Below are positions 38,801 to 47,551 of a stretch of 64,000 bases of DNA, piece after piece. Location of the stretch: contig NZ_JADPQF010000004.1 in assembly GCF_015687155.1 (NCBI RefSeq), positions 469,392-533,391 on the forward strand, given 5' to 3'. Numbering within the stretch: the first letter of the stretch is position 1; each line of letters opens with the position of its first letter. The DNA is from Aliikangiella sp. G2MR2-5 (lineage in GTDB: Bacteria; Pseudomonadota; Gammaproteobacteria; Enterobacterales; Kangiellaceae). Made by a program: the position numbers and the translations under genes. The notes under the pieces were generated by a model. It searched no databases, had not been told where the DNA came from, and worked only from the letters and a program-made list of their open reading frames with translations.

Positions 38801-40475
38801 TGGTGTTTGGATTCGAGATAGTGAGTGGCGACTGATTCAATGTAATCCGGCTTTTGAGAGGATTAGCGGATTTTCGCTATCCGAGAAATATGGAGAAGTA
38901 CTTTGGTTTCCTGACTATCAAGAACAGCCTGAAAACTTGTTGCAAAGAATTCGAATGAGTATTGACGATAAAGGGAGCTGGCAAGGGGAAGTCTGGGCGG
39001 AAAGAAAAAATAGTGAACCGTTTCCGCAGAAGCTTAGTATCGATACATTAAAAGACGTTAACCAGGATATTCAGTATTATGTTGGCGTTTTTTCCGATAT
39101 TACTTTCCACAAACGAACAGAAGAAGAGTTTCGTCGTCTAGCCAACTATGATTCGCTTACAGGGCTACCGAATCGTTCTTGTTTGTATGATCGACTAAAT
39201 CAAACAATCGAAAAAACTCGTCGAGATAAAAGTCGGTTCGCTTTATTTATGATTGATGTCGATAACTTCAAGCGAATCAACGATTCTTTAGGTCATAGCG
39301 TGGGCGATATTTTGATCAGGCAAGTTGCGTCGCGCTTAGTAAACTGTAACAAAGAAGGTGATACAGTTGCAAGAATAGGCGGTGATGAATTTGTAATCGT
39401 GATGGAGAACATTCGTTCATCTTCTGCTGTAGCAGCTTTTTCTGAGCTTTTACTGAAAGAATTAAATCAACCCATATTTATTAAGGGGCAACAACTAAAG
39501 CTAAACTTTTCTATCGGTGTCACTCTTGGTCCGGATGATGCTATAGTCGCTGAGAGATTGATGCGCAACGCTGATACGGCTATGTACGAAGCGAAGAAGT
39601 CGATAGAGAATTCATATCGATTTTTCTCAGTTGAATTTAACGAAAGAGCGCGCAAGCGTCTTGAGCTGGAAAATGCATTAAGAAAAGCGATAGAAGAACA
39701 GACCATTGAAGTACATTATCAACCAAAAATTGATCTCTCTACCGGCAAAGTCTGTGGACTTGAAGCTCTCGCCCGATGGACGGATAAAAACCTGGGGTTC
39801 ATTTCTCCCGCAGAGTTTATTCCTTTAGCTGAAGAAACCGGACTTATTTTACCTCTAGGAAATCTAATATTAACCAAAGCAATAAAAGATACCAAAAAGT
39901 GGGTTGATAATGATGAGTTACAGGGAAGAACGTCAGTTAATTTATCTGCAGTACAGTTCTGGAACAAGAATTTAGTTGATAGTATCGGGGCGTTACTGGT
40001 TAACGAATCTTTGTCTTCTGAGTTTATCGAATTAGAAATTACAGAAAGCGCCTGTATGCAGGATATTGAAGAGACCCGAGAACAGATGGATGCTTTGAAG
40101 TCACTAGGACTTTCATTGGCGCTTGATGATTTTGGTACAGGCTATTCTTCATTGGCTCAACTTAAAAAATTGCCATTTGATACCTTAAAAGTTGATAAGA
40201 GTTTTATTGATAATATTGATACCAATCAGCAGGATGCCAAAGTGGTTAAGGCGATTATCGACATTGCAAAAACCATGGAGATGCAGGTGGTTATTGAAGG
40301 GGTTGAGAGTAAGCAGCAATGCCAACACTTGTGGCTTAATCGAGCCTATATTGTTCAGGGATTTTATTTCAGTCGTCCGGTGCCTAAGCAGCAAGTATCC
40401 GAGCTACTTAAAAAACAATGGCAAAAGAAAGAATATCTGTCCAAGTTGTCATCTAATGTCACAATTTTGGGTTAG
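35874..40475 (+). CDS. Membrane receptor with sensory propeller, Y_Y_Y, two PAS, GGDEF and EAL domains
   Basis: A 1533-residue c-di-GMP enzyme. A signal peptide is followed by a periplasmic two-component-regulator-type propeller (recurrent IWVGTxxGL and LWVGT motifs, about 40-670), a Y_Y_Y domain (FRYRLVGLSDKW ... NPPWW) and one helix near 803-823. Next come two PAS domains (about 835-1085), GGDEF with intact GGDEF at 1169-1173, and EAL with EAL at 1297-1299. EAL catalytic motifs are all present: NLSAVQF, EITES, DDFGTGYSS, KVDKSF and EGVE. The I-site is KEGD instead of RxxD. It could both make and break c-di-GMP. No clear ribosome site precedes ATG. Confidence 0.92.
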   Translation: MGLTSTEHQYFKHNLIGLMLIVLAVLSSPVYLRAESLYQFHSLTKKDGLASSVVFDTVQDSYGFIWLATEDGLQRYDGAELITYRHNKEKPNSLSSNLVRSLYIDKTGTLWVGTESGVNIYQRESDDFRRVGTGKAPGTRFDSDVIRTIYQTSDGIIWVGTAAGLNALDLSTNKIFSYSGFDHKVRALLEDEQKQLWVGTLGGGVFLLDRSRESFLPVSLLPDEASISEGANYVVDLYQDSFGRILVATWGEGVFLLKRDERKLSRYQINLPSQYVSTIFQDADSLLWFGTSMGILVVDQASEVERTIIADNRYQWSLLNNAIQQIFQSRDQTIWIGTYGGGISRYYPSSHQFESFGIHRDSQQGLIDPVTYALSENSNGKIWVGSESGQLALFDPSSKRFKHFPLTLEGRDYHSAIRHLLQISEETLLVGTEDGLYRYGLTDGQFSRVTDDADPLLMAEQDIMFLLLDGEQRVWVGVDEKGVQAYRLMQGGTLKAIKGLFISSPSPKALLISNNNLLIFAGHQEPIQYLQLNDQPQTNGASLQKLKSVVGSEDIQVTNMAMDWQGRLWVATQSSGIKIYQNDTKPISLGESEGLPNNSVYVLLADRNTKKIWASTNQGVTAINAENLELESFTVLDGLQGDEFNLPGIKSSNGYLYFGGVSGFNRFFPTVKKEPVVMLAPLLTEFSVANQKIAIGPNSLLSQSLMLTKKVTLEHWQLPFSIGYTSPQFFDARQLQFRYRLVGLSDKWVLAQSNERKAIYTNVPAGDYQFQLQVGTQSGSWSADIKELQIRVNPPWWFTTKAKVSYVITALVILMFIVGMIYRRRYQEKLSRQKLQESEERLKLSLWGSGYEFWDWDLNTGKVSRSNEYKRVHIDCHRLSRNLLELASYIHPSDLDMVREKLTNHIAGNTKFFDICYRVVDAFRGWRWIEDRGKVVSFNPDGSAMRMAGTQRDITDLRQRDAQFEMFGKAFNSTSDGVWIRDSEWRLIQCNPAFERISGFSLSEKYGEVLWFPDYQEQPENLLQRIRMSIDDKGSWQGEVWAERKNSEPFPQKLSIDTLKDVNQDIQYYVGVFSDITFHKRTEEEFRRLANYDSLTGLPNRSCLYDRLNQTIEKTRRDKSRFALFMIDVDNFKRINDSLGHSVGDILIRQVASRLVNCNKEGDTVARIGGDEFVIVMENIRSSSAVAAFSELLLKELNQPIFIKGQQLKLNFSIGVTLGPDDAIVAERLMRNADTAMYEAKKSIENSYRFFSVEFNERARKRLELENALRKAIEEQTIEVHYQPKIDLSTGKVCGLEALARWTDKNLGFISPAEFIPLAEETGLILPLGNLILTKAIKDTKKWVDNDELQGRTSVNLSAVQFWNKNLVDSIGALLVNESLSSEFIELEITESACMQDIEETREQMDALKSLGLSLALDDFGTGYSSLAQLKKLPFDTLKVDKSFIDNIDTNQQDAKVVKAIIDIAKTMEMQVVIEGVESKQQCQHLWLNRAYIVQGFYFSRPVPKQQVSELLKKQWQKKEYLSKLSSNVTILG

Positions 40476-40666
40476 GCTAAACATAAAGCTATACCATCTC
40501 AATTAAACTAACTCTCTAATCTCTATAAGAGATATAACTTATTGATTCTTGTGAATCTTTTCTCGCACGCGATCAAGATCAATGGTTTTTTATAACGCAA
40601 AATCTAATATTTAATCACGTTCAATTATTCGTTATTTTTTGTACTCCACTATTTGAGGAATTTGTC

Positions 40667-41344
40667 ATGAAAAAAGCTCTCTCTGGACTAGTTGTGCTTG
40701 TTTGCGCCAGTTTTCAATCCGACGCTGCGGTAGATGCACGAAGTCATAGCCTAGAGAAGGAACTCGCCAGTAATAAGGAATTATTTGTTAGTCATATGCT
40801 TAGCAGGGGGACTAAAGTCGATCCGCAAAGCCGGTTAGCACGCGGCACTAAAGTCGATCCGCAAAGTCAGTTGGCACGCGGCACTAAAGTCGATCCGCAA
40901 AGCCGGTTAGCACGCGGCACTAGAGTCGATCCGCAAAGTCAGTTGGCACGCGGCACTAAAGTTGATCCACAAAGTCAGTTAGCACGCGGCACTAAAGTCG
41001 ATCCACAAAGCCGGTTAGCACGCGGCACCAAAGTCGATCCGCAAAGCCGGTTAGCACGCGGCATCAAAGTCGATCCGCAAAGCCGGTTAGCACGCGGCAC
41101 CAAAGTCGATCCGCAAAGCCGGTTAGCACGCGGCACCAAAGTCGACCCGCAAAGCCGGTTAGCACGCGGCACCAAAGTCGATCCGCAAAGCCGATTAGCA
41201 CGCGGCACCAAAGTCGATCCGCAAAACAGGTTAGCACGCGGCACCAAAGTCGATCCGCAAAGCCGGTTAGCACGCGGCACCAAAGTCGATCCGCAAAGTC
41301 AGTTAGTACGCGGCACCAAAGTCGATCTCTATATAATGGCTTAG
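40667..41344 (+). CDS. Secreted protein made of fourteen 12-residue repeats (unknown function)
   Basis: I do not recognise this 225-residue protein. Residues 1-20 form a signal peptide (MKKALSGLVVLVCASFQSDA), and about 25 non-repetitive residues follow. From residue 47 to nearly the end runs a tandem array of RGTKVDPQSRLA: fourteen full units plus a truncated fifteenth ending RGTKVDLYIMA. Variation is slight: R10 to Q in units 2, 4, 5 and 14, T3 to I in unit 8, K4 to R in unit 4, S9 to N in unit 12 and A12 to V in unit 14. Each standard unit has net charge about +2, so the mature protein is very basic. GAGGAA sits 6 nt before ATG. Arg-flanked units could be release sites for a repeated peptide, or a repeat scaffold; both are speculation. 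Confidence 0.85.
   Translation: MKKALSGLVVLVCASFQSDAAVDARSHSLEKELASNKELFVSHMLSRGTKVDPQSRLARGTKVDPQSQLARGTKVDPQSRLARGTRVDPQSQLARGTKVDPQSQLARGTKVDPQSRLARGTKVDPQSRLARGIKVDPQSRLARGTKVDPQSRLARGTKVDPQSRLARGTKVDPQSRLARGTKVDPQNRLARGTKVDPQSRLARGTKVDPQSQLVRGTKVDLYIMA
40805..41326 (+). repeat. 36-bp in-frame tandem repeat array, about 14.5 copies
   Basis: Fourteen exact-length 36-bp units run from 40805 to 41308, with a partial unit after. The units are near identical, with substitutions such as ACT/ACC (early versus late units) and AGTCAG/AGCCGG marking subfamilies. The unit is about 60% GC (22 of 36 in the main form), above its surroundings. The length is divisible by three, so expansion keeps the frame. 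Confidence 0.95.
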
Positions 41345-41505
41345 TCAGAAAGCGTAATTATTAATTTATTTGCTCAATTGTTAATTATTTAAAAAAAGTA
41401 ATTGAGCTGTTTTTAAGGTAACTCTTTGAGTTATAGGAAGATATTAATTGGCTCGCTTTTTGTATAGACTAAAAGAGTTTGCTTTGCTCTTTTGGGAAAT
41501 ATTAC

Positions 41506-41889
41506 ATGTCGATACTACTCAATATTCTTTGGATTATTTTTGGTGGTTTTTTTGTTTTTATGGGATACATCGCCGGCGGACTTGCGCTTTGCTTAACTAT
41601 TATTGGAATACCCTGGGGAATACAGTGCTTTAAACTGGCTATTCTGGCTTTGTTTCCATTTGGTTCAGAGGTCACCAGTCGTTATCGTCAGTCTGCACCA
41701 ACGGGCGGTATCAATATATTGCTAAATATCATCTGGTTGATATTTGGAGGGATCTGGGTCGTATTTAGCCATCTTTTCTGGGGAATTGCTCTCTGCGTAA
41801 CCATTATCGGAATACCATTTGGTCTTCAACATTTCAAACTTATGAAGCTGGCATTCACTCCTTTTGGTAGAGATATTGTTGATTATTGA
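41506..41889 (+). CDS. yccF: YccF domain-containing inner membrane protein
   Basis: A 127-residue membrane protein of two repeated halves. Each half has the YccF signature: ILLNILWIIFGGFFVFMGYI ... LTIIGIPWGIQCFKLA and ILLNIIWLIFGGIWVVFSHL ... VTIIGIPFGLQHFKLM, followed by PFG. Function is unknown in E. coli. ATG 41506 is taken because the conserved part begins at MSILLNILW and GGGAAA precedes it. It shows no obvious link to the repeat protein upstream. Confidence 0.9.
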   Translation: MSILLNILWIIFGGFFVFMGYIAGGLALCLTIIGIPWGIQCFKLAILALFPFGSEVTSRYRQSAPTGGINILLNIIWLIFGGIWVVFSHLFWGIALCVTIIGIPFGLQHFKLMKLAFTPFGRDIVDY

Positions 41890-42065
41890 TAACGTGTCAA
41901 TATCATAGCGTTTATAGAGCCTAACCTTTATATTCCAGTGTTCACACACTCTTATTGTAAGGCTCCTGGTTGAACCAAAGCTTGAATAGTTTGGTTATTG
42001 GCTATTTTTCGGTAGAATTGCCCCTAATTAAAAAGATAGTCACCCTTTTAACCAGGAAGCCTTCC

Positions 42066-43262
42066 ATGAGCAAATCATTTCTAGAGAATTTACAGGCACA
42101 AATTGATGAACTTCACCAAGTCGGGTTATACAAAGACGAGCGAGTCATCGATTCACAGCAGCAAGCTGATATCCATGTCACCAGCGGTGAAAATGTTATT
42201 AATTTTTGTGCAAACAACTACCTGGGCTTAGCCAATCATCCTGAGCTAATTCAAGCTGGGCAGAAAGGTTTGGAGCATTGGGGATACGGCCTTGCTTCTG
42301 TTCGTTTCATTTGCGGAACTCAAGCTGTGCACAAAGAGCTCGAGTCTCGTATCAGCCAGTTCTTGGGAATGGAAGATACCATTCTCTACTCTTCCTGTTT
42401 CGATGCGAATGGAGGACTTTTCGAGACGATTCTAACCGCAGATGATGCCATTATTTCGGATGCTCTAAACCATGCATCTATCATTGATGGAGTTCGTTTG
42501 TCCAAAGCAAAGAGATTTCGTTATGCCAACAACGACATGGTGGATCTTGAAAAGCAGTTAATTGCAGCCAATGAAGCCGGAGCTCGTTATAAATTAATTG
42601 CTACCGACGGTGTCTTTTCAATGGATGGTTATATCGCCAATTTAAAAGCCATATGTGATCTTGCTGACAAGTATGATGCGATGGTGATGGTGGATGATTC
42701 GCATGCTGTGGGCTTTGTCGGTGATAAAGGGCGTGGTACACATGAGCACTGCGATGTAATGGAGCGCGTCGATATCATTACCGGGACTTTAGGAAAGGCT
42801 CTGGGTGGTGCATCTGGTGGCTACACTTCTGGAAAAAAAGAAATCATTGAGTGGCTTCGTCAAAGATCTCGCCCTTATCTGTTTTCAAACACTTTAGCAC
42901 CGGTTATCGCTTCAGCTTCAATCAAAGTCCTTGACCTGCTGGAAAGTGGTGGCGAACTTAGAGAAAAGCTGCGCAGCAATGCCTCTTATTTTAGAGAGAA
43001 AATGAGCGCACTGGGCTTTGATTTGTTACCTGGTGAACATCCGATTATTCCGGTAATGCTAGGTGATGCAGCTTTAGCTAAAAAGTTTGCAGATGAAATG
43101 CTAAAAGAAGGCATTTATGTGATCGGTTTTTCTTTCCCTGTTGTTCCGCAAGGACAGGCGAGGATTAGAACGCAGATGTCTGCAGCACATGACTTTTCGC
43201 ATATAGATAAAGCCGTGGCAGCGTTTGAAAAAGTTGGCAAAAAGCTGGGTGTCATCAGCTAG
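42066..43262 (+). CDS. kbl: 2-amino-3-ketobutyrate coenzyme A ligase
   Basis: A 398-residue PLP enzyme, exactly the E. coli Kbl length. It cleaves 2-amino-3-ketobutyrate with CoA to glycine and acetyl-CoA, the second step of threonine breakdown. Motifs include [35 protein letters not shown] and the PLP-lysine segment [21 protein letters not shown] precedes ATG 42066 by 6 nt, deciding it over the in-frame upstream ATG at 41970 region. tdh follows after 55 nt, giving the complete two-step pathway. Confidence 0.96.
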   Translation: MSKSFLENLQAQIDELHQVGLYKDERVIDSQQQADIHVTSGENVINFCANNYLGLANHPELIQAGQKGLEHWGYGLASVRFICGTQAVHKELESRISQFLGMEDTILYSSCFDANGGLFETILTADDAIISDALNHASIIDGVRLSKAKRFRYANNDMVDLEKQLIAANEAGARYKLIATDGVFSMDGYIANLKAICDLADKYDAMVMVDDSHAVGFVGDKGRGTHEHCDVMERVDIITGTLGKALGGASGGYTSGKKEIIEWLRQRSRPYLFSNTLAPVIASASIKVLDLLESGGELREKLRSNASYFREKMSALGFDLLPGEHPIIPVMLGDAALAKKFADEMLKEGIYVIGFSFPVVPQGQARIRTQMSAAHDFSHIDKAVAAFEKVGKKLGVIS

Positions 43263-43317
43263 ACTGTAATTATGTTCGAAAAATACAATAATAAATTAAT
43301 TTGATGAGGCTAAATCA

Positions 43318-44340
43318 ATGAAGACCTTGGCAAAATCCCATCCTAAAGAAGGTATCTGGATGGAACAGGCAGACATTCCGGAAGTTGGCCACAATGACGT
43401 ATTAATCAAAATAAAGAAGACTGCAATCTGCGGTACTGATGTTCATATTTATAATTGGGATGAATGGTCACAAAATACTATTCCGGTACCAATGACCGTT
43501 GGCCATGAATTTGTTGGCGTCATTGAGGCCGTCGGTCAGGAAGTACAGGGATTTGAAATCGGTGATCGTGTTTCAGGCGAAGGCCATATTACCTGTGGCC
43601 ATTGCCGGAATTGCCGTGCCGGTCGTCGCCATTTATGTCGCAATACCTATGGTGTCGGAGTTAATCGTGCAGGGGCCTTTGCGGAATATCTGGTAATTCC
43701 AGCGGTCAATGCATTTAAACTGCCTGATGATATCAGTGATGATCTTGCGTCGATATTTGATCCTTTCGGTAATGCTGTACATACCGCACTTTCTTTTGAT
43801 CTGGTTGGTGAAGATGTATTGATTACCGGGGCCGGGCCAATCGGTATTATGGCGGCAGCTGTTTGTCGCCATGTTGGTGCGCGCCATGTGGTCATCACCG
43901 ACGTTAATGAATACCGCCTTGAGCTTGCGACAAAGTTGGGAGCTACCCGGACGGTTAACGTTGCCAATGAATCACTGGAAGAGGTTATGAAGGAGTTGGG
44001 TATGACCGAAGGATTCGATGTTGGCCTGGAAATGTCGGGCGTGCCTTCTGCTGTTCAGTCAATGCTAAAAACGATGAACAATGGTGGCAAGATCGCAATG
44101 TTGGGTATTCCTCCTTCTGATATGGCCGTGGATTGGAATCAGGTGATTTTTAAAGGCCTGGTAATCAAAGGGATTTATGGCCGGGAAATGTTTGAAACAT
44201 GGTATAAAATGGTTTCACTATTGCAGTCTGGCCTCGATATTTCTCCAATCATTACTCACAAATTTAAAGTGGATGATTTCCAGCAGGGTTTCGATATCAT
44301 GCGATCAGGCAAATCAGGTAAGGTTATACTTGAATGGTAA
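43318..44340 (+). CDS. tdh: L-threonine 3-dehydrogenase
   Basis: A 340-residue zinc-dependent dehydrogenase that oxidises threonine to 2-amino-3-ketobutyrate with NAD+. It aligns end to end with E. coli Tdh: catalytic zinc site [15 protein letters not shown] and GHEFVGVIE, structural zinc cluster [15 protein letters not shown], and NAD motif [16 protein letters not shown] lies 8 nt before ATG. It works on the product line with Kbl encoded just upstream. Confidence 0.97.
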   Translation: MKTLAKSHPKEGIWMEQADIPEVGHNDVLIKIKKTAICGTDVHIYNWDEWSQNTIPVPMTVGHEFVGVIEAVGQEVQGFEIGDRVSGEGHITCGHCRNCRAGRRHLCRNTYGVGVNRAGAFAEYLVIPAVNAFKLPDDISDDLASIFDPFGNAVHTALSFDLVGEDVLITGAGPIGIMAAAVCRHVGARHVVITDVNEYRLELATKLGATRTVNVANESLEEVMKELGMTEGFDVGLEMSGVPSAVQSMLKTMNNGGKIAMLGIPPSDMAVDWNQVIFKGLVIKGIYGREMFETWYKMVSLLQSGLDISPIITHKFKVDDFQQGFDIMRSGKSGKVILEW

Positions 44341-44345
44341 CCAAG

Positions 44346-44387
44346 GACTGCACCTGGATTTAATTAAAGCATCTGGTGCAGTCTTAT
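44346..44387 (+). terminator. Hairpin after tdh
   Basis: GACTGCACC (44346-44354) and GGTGCAGTC (44375-44383) form a 9-bp perfect stem with a 20-nt AT-rich loop directly after the tdh stop. A short TTATT follows; the arm abuts the stop codon of the convergent FliL-like gene. Confidence 0.6.
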
Positions 44388-44860
44388 TGGTAAACATACT
44401 GGGTAAACAGCAAGTCTTCAACGATTGGTTCGCCCAGTTCTGCTTCGAGAATCGAAGCGACTCGATCTTTCGCCTGGATACGTAAATTTTCTCGTTGGTT
44501 AAGGTCAGTCACTATTTCTTTCGTTTGTCGATTAAAGAAATCGGTAAGGGCATCCTGAATCAATGGTAGGTGAGTAGCCAGTAGCTCATATTTTTCATCG
44601 CCTCTGACCACTATTTGCACCTGAACTACAATATAACCAAGGCGGCGGCCACTGTTTTGATAGAAGGTCATGACGTTGGGCGTTACCAGATAGTACTGTA
44701 GTGGAAGTTGAGGTTTACCCTCTTCCTCACTGTTTTCTTCTGTCTGTGCTGCTTCTTCAGCAGCACAGACCAGGGGAAAAGAAGCCGCTAGCGTGAGCAG
44801 AAATATTAGTAAGGCAAGTTTGACATAAGACGAAATAAGAAGTTGTTTCAGCATATCCAT
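44384..44860 (-). CDS. Orphan FliL-like protein
   Basis: A 158-residue protein with a hydrophobic N-terminal segment (YVKLALLIFLLTLAASFPLVCAA), an acidic linker (EEAAQTEENSEEEG) and a FliL-type domain: YYLVTPNVMTFY, LGYIVVQVQIVVRG, HLPLIQDALTDFFNRQT and LFTQYVYQ. FliL surrounds the flagellar stator; FliL-like orphans occur outside flagellar operons and are often unassigned. No flagellar gene is in this window. The N-terminus could be a cleaved signal or an anchor. ATG 44860 or the ATG two codons later are both possible. Confidence 0.78.
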   Translation of the reverse strand: MDMLKQLLISSYVKLALLIFLLTLAASFPLVCAAEEAAQTEENSEEEGKPQLPLQYYLVTPNVMTFYQNSGRRLGYIVVQVQIVVRGDEKYELLATHLPLIQDALTDFFNRQTKEIVTDLNQRENLRIQAKDRVASILEAELGEPIVEDLLFTQYVYQ

Positions 44861-45097
44861 CAGAGAAGCAAACCCTTTGATTTTCTTAAATTTTCGAGGT
44901 CTTTAGCTGTAAGTATAGTCTGAAATTTTTCCTTTGCCGTGTTTTTAGCTTTGTTGCTACTACCTACTTACTTCAAACTCGTTGCCAGGTTGGAATAGGG
45001 GCTATGCAAGTGCTGGCATAGTTTTAAACTGCGAATGCGATAGAAAATTATCAAATAATGCCTGGGACTGTTTGTATCAAAAAATAGTATGGTCGAC

Positions 45098-45262
45098 CTA
45101 GATTTCGACCATTTCAAAATCTTCTTTGCCAACTCCGCAATCGGGACATAGCCAGTCGCCGGGGACGTCTTCCCAACGAGTTCCGGGGGCGATACCATCT
45201 TCAGGCCAGCCCTTCTCTTCATCGTAAATCCAGCCGCAGACAATACATTCCCACTTTTTCAT
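45098..45262 (-). CDS. Rubredoxin
   Basis: A 54-residue iron protein. Two C-x2-C knuckles ligate a single iron: [15 protein letters not shown] and [13 protein letters not shown]. The aromatic core and the length are classical for rubredoxins, which carry single electrons to alkane hydroxylases or oxidative-stress reductases. No partner enzyme lies nearby. ATG 45262 fits the family start [10 protein letters not shown]; the frame stays open only slightly upstream. Confidence 0.96.
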   Translation of the reverse strand: MKKWECIVCGWIYDEEKGWPEDGIAPGTRWEDVPGDWLCPDCGVGKEDFEMVEI

Positions 45263-45498
45263 TAATATCTCACTAAACACGGAATTGAGTTAGGCGACTT
45301 TATATAGATTTTTTTCAGAAACTGCAAGCCAGGCAGGAAAAATAGCCGACGTTTGCGTAATTTCATACAGGTTTTTAGAAATCTTATCAAAATTGTGCAA
45401 AGATTTTGAAATTGGGAAAATGATGAGAGCCTAAATGGGGTGAGCAAATTCCTGGCTTTTGATATAATTCGCGCAGTTTAATTAAGGTTTAGTAACTT

Positions 45499-45990
45499 TT
45501 GAAGCCAGAGATATTTGCATTACTTTCCGATCGTGGGAGTTTAACTGGGCGATTTCAACAAGTCATGGGGGTAAAACCCAGGCTTACGCGACTTAGCCAG
45601 GGAAGAGAGTTTGTCTCAAAGCAAGAGCGTGAAATTTTAGGTATTCCTGAACGTGAAATGGCACTTGTTAGAGAGATCAAAATGGGAAAAGGTGAAAACA
45701 ACTGGTTGTTCGCCCGAACCGTCGTTCCGAACTCTACACTGAGAGGTTCCGCGAGGCGAATTATTGGACTCAAAAACACTCCAATTGGTAAGATTCTGTT
45801 TGGGCGCCAAGGGGCATCCCGTACGAGTTTGAATGTCGAGTTAACCGAGAATTTACCGGTTCAAATTGAACGATTGAGGATTGAACTGCATCACCCGCTA
45901 TGGCAGCGCCAATCAATTTTCGAGTTTGCAAGTGGCCCATTATTAGTTACTGAAGTATTTTTACCTGACTGCCCAATATATGATGTTTGA
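45499..45990 (+). CDS. ubiC: Chorismate lyase
   Basis: A 163-residue protein that removes pyruvate from chorismate to give 4-hydroxybenzoate, the first committed step of ubiquinone synthesis. Conserved blocks: LTGRFQQVMGVKPRL, REIKMGKGENNWLFARTVVPNSTL, GKTPxG-like NTPIGKILF and LLVTEVFLPDCPIYD. The N-terminus is about 20 residues shorter than in E. coli; a stop codon lies two codons before the TTG start, so no longer form is possible. ubiA follows in the same direction. Confidence 0.9.
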   Translation: MKPEIFALLSDRGSLTGRFQQVMGVKPRLTRLSQGREFVSKQEREILGIPEREMALVREIKMGKGENNWLFARTVVPNSTLRGSARRIIGLKNTPIGKILFGRQGASRTSLNVELTENLPVQIERLRIELHHPLWQRQSIFEFASGPLLVTEVFLPDCPIYDV

Positions 45991-46052
45991 ATAGGTTCAA
46001 TTAAGAATCGATTACAAGCTGGTCTGGTTGGCAATCAAAAAATGAGTTTTCG

Positions 46053-47012
46053 ATGCACTCTAATAAGCGCAAATCAAACATTACCTTTTGGGGAACGCTC
46101 CTTGAAATGACCAAGGAGACGTGGGAGTTGCGTAAAAAACTACTTCCTTCACCTTATTGGCAGGAACGTCTTCGACAGTATGGACTGTTGATGCGTGTCG
46201 ATCGTCCGATAGGGACATTATTACTACTCTGGCCAACACTGTGGGCACTTTGGCTTGCCAATGAAAGTTTTCCTCCGGTTAGTTTGTTAGTGATATTTAC
46301 CCTTGGAGTATTTTTGACTCGCTCTGCCGGTTGTGTAATCAACGACTTTGCCGATCGCCATTTTGATGGAAAAGTAGAGCGCACTAAAGAGCGTCCTCTG
46401 GCTAATGGACGAGTCACTGAAAAAGAAGCTTTGATGTTGTTTCTGGGGCTTTCCCTGACCGCATTTGGCTTAGTTCTCTTTTTGAATACCTTCTCAATTG
46501 CTCTATCTGTAATCGCGATTGCGATTGCTACCATCTACCCTTTTATGAAACGCGTAACCTATTTTCCTCAGGTTGTTCTGGGCGCTGCGTTTTCGATGGC
46601 AATTCCTATGGCGTTTGCTGCCAGTCAAAATCAGGTTCCTATGGCTGGGTGGCTACTTTATGTTGCTAACTTATTATGGGTGCTGGCATATGACACGCTT
46701 TATGGAATGGTTGATAAAAAAGATGACTTAAAAGTCGGTATCAAATCAACCGCGATTCTTTTTGGAGAGGCTGATTTGCAGATTATTGCCACCATCCAGG
46801 GATTTTTTCTGTTTGGTATGTTATTGGTCGGTGCACGGTTTGAACTTAACTATTGGTATTATTTAGGTCTTGCCCTGGCTGCGGGGTTAATTGTCTGGCA
46901 ACTCTATTCATGTAGAAAGCGCAAACGAGAAGATTGTTTTAAAGCATTTCTGAATAATAATTGGGTCGGCGCGAGCATTTTTTGTGGTATTCTTTTAGCG
47001 AGGTTGACCTAG
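46053..47012 (+). CDS. ubiA: 4-hydroxybenzoate polyprenyltransferase
   Basis: A 319-residue membrane prenyltransferase that joins the isoprenoid tail to 4-hydroxybenzoate, the step after UbiC. The two Asp-rich Mg-diphosphate motifs are visible: VINDFADRHFDGKVERTKERPLANG and YDTLYGMVDKKDD. About nine helices follow the family pattern. The family core starts near LRQYGLLMRVDRPIGTLLLLWPTLWALW; ATG 46053 gives 18 residues more than ATG 46107, and the true start is unsettled. It lies 62 nt after ubiC. Confidence 0.95.
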   Translation: MHSNKRKSNITFWGTLLEMTKETWELRKKLLPSPYWQERLRQYGLLMRVDRPIGTLLLLWPTLWALWLANESFPPVSLLVIFTLGVFLTRSAGCVINDFADRHFDGKVERTKERPLANGRVTEKEALMLFLGLSLTAFGLVLFLNTFSIALSVIAIAIATIYPFMKRVTYFPQVVLGAAFSMAIPMAFAASQNQVPMAGWLLYVANLLWVLAYDTLYGMVDKKDDLKVGIKSTAILFGEADLQIIATIQGFFLFGMLLVGARFELNYWYYLGLALAAGLIVWQLYSCRKRKREDCFKAFLNNNWVGASIFCGILLARLT

Positions 47013-47081
47013 TAGGGAAGCGTTTAGATGCCAGAAGAAGGCGAGGGTCGATAGTTTTTTATTAGCATTATAGGATTATCA

Positions 47082-47477
47082 ATGTCTGAAGTAGTATCGT
47101 CTGAAAAGATCCTGGTCGCAGAAGACGACTTTGCTAACCAACGGGTTGCCACTTTATTTCTTAAGAAACTTGGTTATCAGGTCGATATTGCCGAGAATGG
47201 ACAAACCGCGGTCTCTCTGGCCAGCGAAAATACCTATGCACTGATTCTTATGGATTGTCAGATGCCGGTGATGGATGGGTTTGAGGCCACAAGAAAAATT
47301 CGTGTCGAGCAAGGGCCCAATCAGCAAGTGCCGATTATTGCCCTAACCGCCAATGTGGTTTGCGGGATTAATGGTGAATGCGAAAAGGCGGGTATGAACG
47401 ATATTTTAAACAAGCCGGTTCAGCTCGAACAAATGAAGTCAATGTTGGAACGATGGATTTCGTCTCAAGCACACTAA
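47082..47477 (+). CDS. Single-domain response regulator (receiver only)
   Basis: A 131-residue CheY-like receiver with no output domain. The acidic pocket is EDD in KILVAEDDFANQ, the phosphoacceptor is Asp in LILMDCQMPVMDG, the Thr is in ALTAN and the Lys in LNKPVQ. Its sequence resembles the receivers at the C-terminus of hybrid kinases (NQ-x-V, LKKLGYxVDIA), so it may pass phosphate in a relay or be a piece split from such a kinase. No kinase adjoins it. Confidence 0.92.
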   Translation: MSEVVSSEKILVAEDDFANQRVATLFLKKLGYQVDIAENGQTAVSLASENTYALILMDCQMPVMDGFEATRKIRVEQGPNQQVPIIALTANVVCGINGECEKAGMNDILNKPVQLEQMKSMLERWISSQAH

Positions 47478-47487
47478 TCTCTATCGA

Positions 47488-47520
47488 TAAAAAAACGCGC
47501 TTTTAATGCACGTTTTTTTA
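47488..47520. terminator. Bidirectional terminator
   Basis: An A7-rich arm ending CGCGC pairs with GCACG followed by T7, with one mismatch and a TTTTAAT loop. It lies between the convergent receiver and RDD genes and can serve both strands. Confidence 0.75.
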
Positions 47521-47551
47521 TTTAGTTTTTACCACAAAACCGGGATCTTTC

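Noticed and set aside
40975..41283. Minus-strand open frames across the 36-bp repeat array, encoding Arg/Leu/Cys-rich repeats
   Set aside because: The unit length is divisible by three and lacks stops on the other strand, so antisense frames are open by construction. They have no ribosome site or signal.
40805..41326. The repeat array as a possible CRISPR
   Set aside because: There are no unique spacers; the units are directly adjoining and coding.
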